Assembly: GCA_900696645.1 (NCBI GenBank)
Contig: CAADGV010000021.1
Coordinates: forward strand, 124,001 to 188,000
Length of the DNA stretch: 64,000 bases
From: an uncultured Chlorobiota bacterium
GTDB taxonomy: Bacteria; Bacteroidota; Ignavibacteria; UBA10030; UBA6906
Direction: 5' to 3'
Shown here: positions 52,980 through 60,889 of the stretch, piece by piece
Position numbering within the stretch: position 1 is the first letter of the stretch
Layout of the letters: every line of letters begins with the position of its first letter
The notes under the pieces: model-generated
The model's input: only the letters and a program-made list of their open reading frames with translations
The model's database searches: none
Told to the model about the DNA's origin: nothing
Program-made: the position numbers and the translations under genes

Positions 52980-54050
52980 TTATTCAACGATTACCGAACT
53001 GACTGATTCCGGGCTTGACCGGATATCATTCAATGCGTTTAACAAGTCGGCCAAAGAAATAGGGGAGCCATTAAACCGGAATGTTCCGGACGGGCTGAGA
53101 TCCTGGGCGCGAATTTGATCGAACACGGGTTTGTATGAAGGAGGCAGTGCATCTTCCAATTCCTGAAGAAGCCAATCCAGGGAACTTCTGCGCTGAGTCG
53201 AAACAGAGAATGACCGCAAAGCGCTTCGAAGTTCGAGATCTGTTCCGCCCGCTGTGCCAACCAATCCCTTGACGTGCCACACGTATGTCCGGCCAGGCAT
53301 CAGAGGGCGCGCCCCTGTTACAGGATAGCGGAATGATCGCGTTGAAACGGTTGCGGTTATCTGGGGAGTACCGGAAGCCACTTCTTCAAGGCTCCGCTGA
53401 CCGGGAAGCATTTCATAGATACTAATTGTTGCGCGCGGCCCGTCGTATTGCCATTCAAACAACGGCAACTCTTCCACCACTGTCTCGCCCGCTGCAGGTG
53501 CAAGCAACACAGGGGATGACGGATTGGTTAGATTGAATTCGAAGATCCCCTGGCCCGTGGCATTGCCAGCGGTGACATCCACCGTAAACCTGTACGTGCC
53601 TGCCGGCATCGAGCCGCTCGGAAGGGCGATCTCCTGAAATGCCGCCTTCGCCTGTGGGTTGAATATGTAACCATCAACATCGCGCTGCGGTATGCCTCTT
53701 CCTCTTCCAAGTTCGAGGTTGGTAACAGTTCTGGTACCATCCAACATGAATGGCTTCGAGATGAACTTCGCGGCATTCACGTAGGTTTCACCGGCAGCCA
53801 AATAGACATCAAGGTTGATCGTGAGTATCACTTCAACCGATTGAGGCGACGACATAGTGATTGTAAAAAGCCACTTCGGTGTGGTCGCATTGAGAAAATC
53901 AAGGTCGCTAATACTCAAAGTATTAACGGGTGCACGAAGGGTGGTAACGGTGATTTGGCTCTGTGAGGTGGCCGGCCACAGAAGAACTGTCAAGCAGAAA
54001 AGAACCCCAAGGACTCGCCCAGTCCTTTTCCCATCAAACACATTCTTCAT
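52980..54050 (-). CDS. Secreted protein of unknown function heading the FecR/CHASE2 cluster
   Basis: 356 residues, signal peptide ending TSQSQ. The mature part looks like two beta-sandwich modules: an Ig/Fn3-like one with TPKWLFTITMSSPQSVEVIL and a second around FEWQYDGPRATISIYEML, then a charged C-terminal region. There is no catalytic motif and no family I recognise. It is 17 bases from the FecR gene, so co-transcribed. The ATG is preceded by GGGGAAC. Confidence 0.7.
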   Translation of the reverse strand: MKNVFDGKRTGRVLGVLFCLTVLLWPATSQSQITVTTLRAPVNTLSISDLDFLNATTPKWLFTITMSSPQSVEVILTINLDVYLAAGETYVNAAKFISKPFMLDGTRTVTNLELGRGRGIPQRDVDGYIFNPQAKAAFQEIALPSGSMPAGTYRFTVDVTAGNATGQGIFEFNLTNPSSPVLLAPAAGETVVEELPLFEWQYDGPRATISIYEMLPGQRSLEEVASGTPQITATVSTRSFRYPVTGARPLMPGRTYVWHVKGLVGTAGGTDLELRSALRSFSVSTQRRSSLDWLLQELEDALPPSYKPVFDQIRAQDLSPSGTFRFNGSPISLADLLNALNDIRSSPESVSSVIVE

Positions 54051-54154
54051 AATTGTTCCCCTTCAGATTATGAATAGACAAGATTCCCCTTGAAATGATA
54101 AGAAAAACCCCATTGGATAGCAAACCCGATAATCTTTGCGATTGTTCAACGCAC

Positions 54155-54188
54155 AAAAAAGGGAGGGCTCTTCAAAATGCCCTCCCTT
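54155..54188 (-). terminator. Intrinsic terminator after rseP
   Basis: On the minus strand AAGGGAGGGC (54188-54179) and GCCCTCCCTT (54168-54159) pair perfectly and run into a T-tract (plus-strand A-run 54155-54160). It lies in the gap between rseP and the secreted-protein gene. Confidence 0.8.
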
Positions 54189-54216
54189 AGCCCGATTCAC
54201 CTCCGGCGATGGCGAC

Positions 54217-55533
54217 TTAGAAATTTCTGATGTCGTTGAATACGACAAAGGCCATAAATGCGAGGAGGAGGAAGAATCCCGCTCGTTGCACCGCAAGCTT
54301 GATTTTCGTCGGGATTTCTCGCCCCATTATTCCCTCAATTCCGAGAAACACAAGGTGCCCGCCATCAAGGGCAGGGATTGGCAGGATATTCAGGATGGCG
54401 AGACTGATGCTGAGAAACGCCATAAAGGTCAAGTAGGTAATGATGCCAAGTTCGGCTGTCTGCGAAGCGAGTTGTGCAATCTTGATTGGCCCCGCGACGG
54501 ACTCACGGAACGGGGTCTTGCCGCTGACTATACTTCCAATTCCTTTGACTGTCAGCCCGACCACATTGCTGATGCTAACAATGCCCTCATTCAGGGCTTC
54601 GAACAGTGAATAGTTCGTGTGTTTGACCGGCCCGTTGTAACGCAACCCGAACGAGATACCTATCAATCCTTTGTCACTTGGCACAACCGTGCCCGACATC
54701 AGCGAGTCACCTCGTCGCCATTCAACAGCCAGCGGTTTGCTTGCATGTGCACGCACGATTTCGTTTACCCTGCGATCGTAGCGGATTGGCTGATTGTCGA
54801 GCGAGATGAGAACATCACCCGGCTTGAGTCCCAACTCCGCGGCGGGCCTGCCCGGATCAACCGTATTGATAACGAGTTCCGTGTGGTTTGGCGTAATGCC
54901 GAATGATCCTTCGTTGAGGGATTGCAGAGTCTGTTCCGGGGCGTTGACGGTTACTTTATTCCCGTCCCGCAAGACAACGAAGTGAAGTTCCTTCCCGATA
55001 TTCTGGAGATAGATGTGGTTCCTGACATCATCCCAATGCTCAATCGTCTTGTCGTTGATTGTCAGGATTTTGTCGCCGCTCCGTAAGCCGGCCGCTTCGG
55101 CAGGGCTGCCTTCAAGTACGTAGCCGATTTCCGTCGTGTCCGAAACACTCTTGCCTTGCGAGTAATGGATTCCCCAGAAAATTCCGACGGCGAGAAGAAT
55201 GTTCATTATGACGCCTGCAGAAATGACGATCATTCTCTGCCAGATTGGTTTCGAACGGTATTCCCACGATTGAGGTTCTTGTTGCAAGTATTCGGTATCA
55301 AAGCTCTCGTCGATCATGCCGGCGATCTTGACATACCCGCCTATCGGAATCCAGGAGATGCAGTAATCCGTTTCGCCGATCTTCTTGCCGAAGGCGCGTG
55401 GGGGAAAGCCGAGCGAGAAGACATCAACCCGCATACCGAACATTTTCGCCGCAAGAAAATGCCCCAGCTCGTGGATAAACACCAGAATACCTAACGTGAC
55501 AACAAAATAGAATATCGTGTTGATGACTTCCAT
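54217..55533 (-). CDS. rseP: Site-2 protease RseP/RasP (intramembrane zinc metalloprotease)
   Basis: 438 residues. Catalytic HELGH (His21, Glu22, His25) in the first membrane helix; LDGGH in the C-terminal helix gives the third ligand region. The central region has two PDZ modules (around GSPAEAAGLRSGDKI and DPGRPAAELGLKPGDVL). It cleaves anti-sigma factors and remnant signal peptides within the membrane. Position 12 bases after dxr is the widely conserved order. The ECF/anti-sigma pair at 39918 is a plausible but unproven client. Confidence 0.95.
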   Translation of the reverse strand: MEVINTIFYFVVTLGILVFIHELGHFLAAKMFGMRVDVFSLGFPPRAFGKKIGETDYCISWIPIGGYVKIAGMIDESFDTEYLQQEPQSWEYRSKPIWQRMIVISAGVIMNILLAVGIFWGIHYSQGKSVSDTTEIGYVLEGSPAEAAGLRSGDKILTINDKTIEHWDDVRNHIYLQNIGKELHFVVLRDGNKVTVNAPEQTLQSLNEGSFGITPNHTELVINTVDPGRPAAELGLKPGDVLISLDNQPIRYDRRVNEIVRAHASKPLAVEWRRGDSLMSGTVVPSDKGLIGISFGLRYNGPVKHTNYSLFEALNEGIVSISNVVGLTVKGIGSIVSGKTPFRESVAGPIKIAQLASQTAELGIITYLTFMAFLSISLAILNILPIPALDGGHLVFLGIEGIMGREIPTKIKLAVQRAGFFLLLAFMAFVVFNDIRNF

Positions 55534-55545
55534 GCGATTCCTTCG

Positions 55546-56706
55546 TTACTGTACCGTTGTAGAGAATTCGTGAGCACGCTGACGCGTCTCAGCATCAATA
55601 CGCACGATCTGTTCGTACGTTGCATTGTGAACCACTGTGTGTGAACGCAGCGCCTCTTCGATGACATCAGGAATGGACGAAAAAGGGATTTCTTCACTCA
55701 AGAACTTCTGTACGGCGACTTCATTGGCGGCGTTGAGAACGGTGGTTGCCGTCCCTCCTTTCTCCAATGCCGTGAACGCGAGATCGAGGCATTTGAACTT
55801 CTCGTAATCCGGTTCATCAAAAGTCATTTCCTTCAAGGTCGAGAAATCGAGCCTCTTGTGTGGCGCTGCGGGGCGTTCGGGATACATCAGTGCGTATTGT
55901 ATCGGGACTTTCATATCCGGCATGCCGAGCTGCGCCTTCGTCGATCCGTCCTTGAATTCCACCATTGAATGAATGATAGACTGCGGATGAATCACAACGT
56001 CAATGCATTCGTGCGGTAACCCGAACAGCCAGTGTGCTTCTATTATTTCAAGCCCTTTGTTCATCATTGTTGCCGAGTCGATCGTGATCTTGTTTCCCAT
56101 GCTCCACGTCGGATGATTCAATGCATCAGCAACCGTGATCGTATGAAAGAGTTCTTTCTCCATCCGCCGGAACGGCCCTCCCGATGCTGTAAGAATCAGC
56201 CGCTCGACACTTCCGATCTCTTCGCCTTGCAGACATTGGAGGATGGCGCTATGCTCGCTGTCCACCGGAAACATCCTGACTCCGTATTTCCTGACAGCGT
56301 TCATCATGATTTCGCCCGCAACAACAAGCGTTTCCTTGTTCGCAAGGGCGATATCCTTTCCGGCCTCAATGGCATGCAACGTCGGTTTCAGTCCGGCAAA
56401 CCCGACCAGGGAACTCACAACAACATCAACATCCTCACGCTGAACAATCTCACAGAATGCATCTTCGCCGGAAAGGACTTCTGTTGTTCCGTTGACGAAT
56501 TTTCTCAGAACCGATGCATTGCACTCGTCAAGCACAACAACCGCACGCGGGTTGAATTGCCGGATCTGCTTCTGCAACAAGTCGATATTCTTGTGCCCCG
56601 TCAGATAGGTAACGCGGAAGCGGTCGGGAAACAGGGAAATAACATCAAGTGTGCTGCGCCCGATGGAACCTGTGGAACCGAGGATGGCTATGTTTTTCTT
56701 TCTCAC
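55546..56706 (-). CDS. dxr: 1-deoxy-D-xylulose-5-phosphate reductoisomerase
   Basis: 386 residues starting at GTG 56706. NADPH-binding ILGSTGSIGRSTLDVI at the N-terminus, ALANKETLVVAGEI and PVDSEHSAI in the catalytic domain, plus the flexible loop region SGGPFRRM and the DUF-type C-terminus. Second step of the MEP isoprenoid pathway. No ribosome binding site is visible upstream; an inverted repeat lies 33 bases upstream. Confidence 0.96.
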   Translation of the reverse strand: MRKKNIAILGSTGSIGRSTLDVISLFPDRFRVTYLTGHKNIDLLQKQIRQFNPRAVVVLDECNASVLRKFVNGTTEVLSGEDAFCEIVQREDVDVVVSSLVGFAGLKPTLHAIEAGKDIALANKETLVVAGEIMMNAVRKYGVRMFPVDSEHSAILQCLQGEEIGSVERLILTASGGPFRRMEKELFHTITVADALNHPTWSMGNKITIDSATMMNKGLEIIEAHWLFGLPHECIDVVIHPQSIIHSMVEFKDGSTKAQLGMPDMKVPIQYALMYPERPAAPHKRLDFSTLKEMTFDEPDYEKFKCLDLAFTALEKGGTATTVLNAANEVAVQKFLSEEIPFSSIPDVIEEALRSHTVVHNATYEQIVRIDAETRQRAHEFSTTVQ

Positions 56707-56738
56707 TATCGAAAATCACTCTCTCACAAAGAAACAAA

Positions 56739-56777
56739 ATCACCAAGAGATTCGTTCTTGAATCAAAGCTTGGTGAT
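56739..56777. promoter_or_regulatory. Long imperfect inverted repeat upstream of dxr
   Basis: ATCACCAAG (56739-56747) pairs with CTTGGTGAT (56769-56777), and inside it GATTC (56749-56753) pairs with GAATC (56760-56764) around GTTCTT. Read on the minus strand it lies in the dxr leader. It could be an operator or an mRNA structure. The rest of the 232-base divergent gap (56707-56938) holds the promoter at 56904-56931. Confidence 0.4.
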
Positions 56778-56903
56778 GAAAAAACGTCGTTTCAAATCAG
56801 CAAAAAGGTACGTAAATCGCATTTCGTTCGCAAGGAATGCGCTGCGAAGCAACATAACAACCGGGCTTCCTTATGGGATAGAAACACGCTTATTCCCCGC
56901 ATA

Positions 56904-56931
56904 TTGTATAGTTATGTGAATTTGGTATATT
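56904..56931 (+). promoter_or_regulatory. Promoter abutting the TPR gene start (leaderless candidate)
   Basis: TTGTAT (56904-56909), 16-base spacer, TATATT (56926-56931). The seventh base downstream is 56938 and the ATG begins at 56939, so the transcript should begin at or next to the start codon. No ribosome binding site exists. Confidence 0.5.
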
Positions 56932-56938
56932 ATTTCAC

Positions 56939-58828
56939 ATGAATCGAAATGTCCTGAAAAAAACTTGCCTTCTGCCTGCAATACTCTGCGCGATTACGGT
57001 GTGGCCTTGTGCCGGAACGTTTCGGGTTGCTGCTCAGTCTCCCGATACGAACAATCGTTACCGGTTGGCGCAAAGCTACGAGCAAGGCGGCGATTTTGAG
57101 AATGCGGCAAAGTTGTACCGCGAGCTTCTCCTTGCCGATCCTGCGAATTACGTGTTCTTCGACGGACTCAGGAGGTCGTACTTTCAGCTTAAGAGATATG
57201 ATGATGCGATTATTCTGATTCGCCAGCGTTTGATTTCGAACCCGCGAGACTTGAATCTGCTTTGCCATCTCGGCAGCGCGCAATATCAGTCCGGCCAGGA
57301 ACGTGAGGCAAGCGCATCGTGGGAGCAGGCGACTGAGGTCGATCCGAAGAATGCCAACGTCTACCGTATTGTTGCAAACACACTTATTGAAAACCGTCTG
57401 CTTGAGAAAACCGCCGAACTGTACCGCCGGGCACGTGTTGCGTGCAACGATCCGAATCTTTTCACACTCGAACTTGCGCAGCTTCTTTCCGCAACAATGG
57501 ACTATGCCGGCGCAACAACGGAGTTCCTCCGGTATTTGCAACAGATTCCCACACAACTCGGCTATGTACAGAGCCGGATGTCGCAATACACGGGGAAAGA
57601 AGATGCACGCAACGCGGCAATTGATGTTGTTCGCTCGGCACAGCGTCGCTCCGACGACCTGAACCTTCACCGCCTTCTTGCGTGGCTGATGATGGAGGCA
57701 AAGAATTTCGGCGAGGCGTTCAGTGTGTATAAAAGGATCGACGCGTTAACGAATGCCCAAGGGGTTGAACTTCACTCCTTTGCCGACCGGGCATACAAAG
57801 AAGGCGCGTTTGGCATTGCCGCGGAAGCGTACAGGGCTGCAATCGCTACACCTCTCGCGTCGCAGCGGCTTCCGCACGCAAAGTTCGGGCTTGCACTTGC
57901 CGTCAAAGAGTTGAGCATTCTTGAAGACTCCATCAAAGGAACTTTGCAAGCCGCAGGCACTGTGCCTGAGTCCCAATCAAGGTTTGTTACGGCGATTGAT
58001 CATTTCAGAACGCTGATAACAGAATATCCCAACAGCGAGTTTGCTGCCCGTGCATATCATCAGATCGGGCTGCTCCAGTTTGAAAAGTATTTTGATCTCG
58101 ACGGCGCGCTGGCGTCGTTTCAGAATGTTGAAAAGGGATTGTCCCCGATGAATCCCGTCAGATTCGATGCACTGATCAAGCTGGGAGAGGTGTTGACGGC
58201 GAAAGGCGACACTGCCACGGCAGCAATCCGGTTTCGTTCCGTAATGGCTGCACCCAACGCAACGCCTGATCAGCAGGACGAAGCAACGTACAGGCTTGCC
58301 GAGCTGGAATATTTTGCCGGGCACTTCAACGAAGCAATCCGGAACCTTGATGCTATCAGCACAAACCTGAAAGCCGACTACACGAACGATGCGTTGCTGC
58401 TCCGCTCCTTTCTGCAGGAGAATTCGCAAGGAGCCGAAATCCCCCTCAAGGAATTTGCACGGGCCGACTATCTTGCCCGACAGAAGAAATACACCGAGGC
58501 AATATCATTGTTTCAGAATGTCATCGACAAAAACCCCCAGGCGCTGTTTGTTGATGATGGTATGATGAGGATTGCAACGTTGCAAACGAAGGCAACGCGG
58601 TATGCCGATGCGCTTGCAACGTATCAGGCCTTGGTGTCGCAATTCAAGGAGAGCAGTATCGCGCTTGACAAGGCGCAGTTCAGTATCGCAGAATTGTATG
58701 ACTACAATTTGAACAACAAGGTGCAAGCTATAGCGGCGTACGAGAAACTGCTGGCTGACCATCCGCAGTCGCTGCTGAATGAAAAAGCACGCCGGAGGAT
58801 CAGAGAGTTGAGAGGAGATTCTTTATGA
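56939..58828 (+). CDS. Secreted TPR-repeat protein
   Basis: 629 residues. Signal peptide LKKTCLLPAILCAITVWPCAG, then TPR repeats along most of the length (RYRLAQSYEQGGDFENAAKLYRELL; YHQIGLLQFEKYFDLDGALASF; AQFSIAELYDYNLNNKVQAIAAYEKLL). It has no enzyme domain. The 4-base ATGA overlap with the next gene implies coupled translation and a joint function with the 'asparagine synthetase B-like' protein. It is a likely periplasmic protein-protein scaffold. Confidence 0.88.
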   Translation: MNRNVLKKTCLLPAILCAITVWPCAGTFRVAAQSPDTNNRYRLAQSYEQGGDFENAAKLYRELLLADPANYVFFDGLRRSYFQLKRYDDAIILIRQRLISNPRDLNLLCHLGSAQYQSGQEREASASWEQATEVDPKNANVYRIVANTLIENRLLEKTAELYRRARVACNDPNLFTLELAQLLSATMDYAGATTEFLRYLQQIPTQLGYVQSRMSQYTGKEDARNAAIDVVRSAQRRSDDLNLHRLLAWLMMEAKNFGEAFSVYKRIDALTNAQGVELHSFADRAYKEGAFGIAAEAYRAAIATPLASQRLPHAKFGLALAVKELSILEDSIKGTLQAAGTVPESQSRFVTAIDHFRTLITEYPNSEFAARAYHQIGLLQFEKYFDLDGALASFQNVEKGLSPMNPVRFDALIKLGEVLTAKGDTATAAIRFRSVMAAPNATPDQQDEATYRLAELEYFAGHFNEAIRNLDAISTNLKADYTNDALLLRSFLQENSQGAEIPLKEFARADYLARQKKYTEAISLFQNVIDKNPQALFVDDGMMRIATLQTKATRYADALATYQALVSQFKESSIALDKAQFSIAELYDYNLNNKVQAIAAYEKLLADHPQSLLNEKARRRIRELRGDSL

Positions 58829-60111
58829 GAAGTTTCTGCACCCTGGCGGGAATACGTTTTCTGCTTTTCGGCATGCTTGCGTACAATGCCGCGGCAGCTC
58901 AATCGAAAGTTCTCATCCCGATGGATTTATCCCAGACGGATCATCTGAAGGCATACGGCATTGCTTACTGGGCCCTGACCAAAGGAATTGAGATTGACTG
59001 GCTGCTGAACTATCGCGGCGGCTCATTCATGATAGATGATCACAGCGTGGTTTCGGCAGAATGCCGTATACGCGGTGTCGGTTTCACGTTTGTCAGCGCT
59101 TCCGAGGCTTCGCAGATTTACTCCGAAGTCCAGCAGGAAGACAACAATATGGATGTTATCCGATTGGAGAAAGCGCCGAAAGTTGCCGTGTACGTGCCGC
59201 CGGGTTTCCAGCCCTGGGACGACGCTGTCACGCTCGCCCTCGAATATGCCGAGATCAAATACGACAAGTTGTGGGATACCGAAGTAATGGCGGACAAGTT
59301 GAACGAGTACGACTGGCTTCACCTGCATCATGAAGATTTTACCGGCCAGTACGGGAAGTTCTACGCGTCGTTCGCCCAGGCAACGTGGTACATTGAACAG
59401 CAGGTGACACTTGAGCGGGAGGCCAAGAAGCTCGGATTCAAGAAGGTTTCCGAATTGAAGAAAGCCGTTGCGCGAAAAATCAAAGAGTATGTCGGCAGCG
59501 GCGGGTTCATGTTTGCCATGTGTTCTGCAACGGACACGTACGATATTGCACTGGCCGCCGAGAATACCGATATGTGTGATGTGATGTACGACGGCGACCC
59601 GCCGGACCCGAACGCGCAGCAAAAACTGGATTTCAGCAAGACACTGGCATTCACGAACTTCACTCTTGAAAAGAATCCTCTGCGATATGAGTACTCCGAC
59701 ATCGATCAACCGCCGAGTGATCTGTTGGGATTGCAGAATCCTGAAACCGATTATTTTACGTTGTTTGAGTTCTCCGCCAAATTCGATCCCGTGCCGACAA
59801 TGCTCACGCAGAACCACGTCAACGTGCTGAAGGCATTTCTCGGGCAAACGACAAACTTCAAGAAGAACCTGATCAAGAACACTGTTACGATTCTTGCGGA
59901 GAAAGAGGGATTGGATCAGGTGCGGTACCTGCACGGCAATTTCGGACGGGGAACGTTCACGTTCTATGGTGGGCACGACCCTGAAGACTATCAACACGCG
60001 GTCGGCGACCCGCCGACGGATTTGTCACTGCACAAGAATTCTCCAGGGTACAGACTCATTCTTAATAACATTCTCTTCCCGGCCGCAAAGAAGAAGCAAC
60101 AAAAGACTTGA
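58825..60111 (+). CDS. Secreted 'asparagine synthetase B-like' protein, real function unknown
   Basis: 428 residues from the ATG at 58825 after AGAGGAGA. Signal peptide ending YNAAAAQ, then KVLIPMDLSQTDHLKAYGIAYWALTKG, WLLNYRGGSFMIDD, HLHHEDFTGQYGKFY and GSGGFMFAMCSATDTYDIAL. Proteins of this pattern are often labelled asparagine synthetase B in Bacteroidota databases, yet no glutaminase N-terminal Cys or AsnB ATP-pyrophosphatase motif is present and the protein is exported. The GGFMFAMCSAT stretch looks like a GATase1-type nucleophile elbow; activity is unproven. It overlaps the TPR gene by four bases. Confidence 0.75.
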   Translation: MRSFCTLAGIRFLLFGMLAYNAAAAQSKVLIPMDLSQTDHLKAYGIAYWALTKGIEIDWLLNYRGGSFMIDDHSVVSAECRIRGVGFTFVSASEASQIYSEVQQEDNNMDVIRLEKAPKVAVYVPPGFQPWDDAVTLALEYAEIKYDKLWDTEVMADKLNEYDWLHLHHEDFTGQYGKFYASFAQATWYIEQQVTLEREAKKLGFKKVSELKKAVARKIKEYVGSGGFMFAMCSATDTYDIALAAENTDMCDVMYDGDPPDPNAQQKLDFSKTLAFTNFTLEKNPLRYEYSDIDQPPSDLLGLQNPETDYFTLFEFSAKFDPVPTMLTQNHVNVLKAFLGQTTNFKKNLIKNTVTILAEKEGLDQVRYLHGNFGRGTFTFYGGHDPEDYQHAVGDPPTDLSLHKNSPGYRLILNNILFPAAKKKQQKT

Positions 60112-60175
60112 AGCCGGGAATAATAACCAAGCATATATCCATTTCATTCAATAACGAACAAGTAAAGGAGATACT

Positions 60176-60802
60176 ATGAAAAAACTCGTGCTGGCGTTAG
60201 CGGCCTTGATTATTCTTGCTGCACCATCGTTCGCAGCAGGGCCTGTGAGTTTTGGTTTGCAGGCAACAGGGGCAAACATCAATATTGACGGGCCGCTGAA
60301 AGACGTGTATGGTTTTGGTTTCGGTGGCGGGGCACATCTTGACATCAACCTGCCGGTATTGTTTGCCATTCGGCTTCAGGCGGACTATATAACATTCTCC
60401 CCCGACAACGGGAAGTATCAAGCGCTGATCGCCGGTCTGATTCCCGGGTCAGCGTCAGCAGATTTTTCGATTGATGGAGGGAGAATAAATATCTTTTCGG
60501 CCAATGCCAACGGCAAACTGAGTCCGCTGCCTCTTCCCATTATCTCCCCTTACATTACAGGGGGAGTTGGATTGGCAAATCTCGGTGCAAGTGATGCAAC
60601 GATCAAATATCAGGGCAATCCGCTTCAGGGGGGCACAATCCCGGGAGCAAAATCGGAAACCAATACATCTGCAAATCTCGGTGTAGGCGTTGACCTTGAC
60701 CTGCTCGTGCTCAAGCTCTACGTTGAGGCGCGCTACACATGGATCTTCACTTCGGGTGCGACAAGCACATACATCCCCGTATCGCTGGGCGTAACATTCT
60801 AG
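60176..60802 (+). CDS. Small outer-membrane beta-barrel protein
   Basis: 208 residues with a strong AAAGGAGA ribosome binding site. Signal peptide MKKLVLALAALIILAAPSFA, then amphipathic strands with conserved Gly (YGFGFGGGAHLDINLPV), closing IPVSLGVTF, a terminal Phe. It resembles OmpW/OmpA-like eight-strand barrels in length; the exact family is uncertain. It follows the TPR/'asnB-like' pair by 64 bases and precedes a terminator, so all three probably form one unit. Confidence 0.8.
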   Translation: MKKLVLALAALIILAAPSFAAGPVSFGLQATGANINIDGPLKDVYGFGFGGGAHLDINLPVLFAIRLQADYITFSPDNGKYQALIAGLIPGSASADFSIDGGRINIFSANANGKLSPLPLPIISPYITGGVGLANLGASDATIKYQGNPLQGGTIPGAKSETNTSANLGVGVDLDLLVLKLYVEARYTWIFTSGATSTYIPVSLGVTF

Positions 60803-60828
60803 TCACACAAAATCTTCACATGAAAAAC

Positions 60829-60862
60829 AAAGGGCGAGCCGGTTTCGACTCGCCCTTTTTTT
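60829..60862 (+). terminator. Bidirectional intrinsic terminator
   Basis: AAAGGGCGAG (60829-60838) and CTCGCCCTTT (60849-60858) pair perfectly; plus-strand T7-run (60856-60862) and A-rich left flank. It serves the barrel gene and the convergent right-edge gene. Confidence 0.85.
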
Positions 60863-60889
60863 ATGCCGGTGATTTCGATTGCTCGACCT

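Noticed and set aside
59023-59997. 324-codon antisense frame over the 'asnB-like' gene
   Set aside because: Sense frame has signal peptide, ribosome binding site and coupling; the antisense frame has none.
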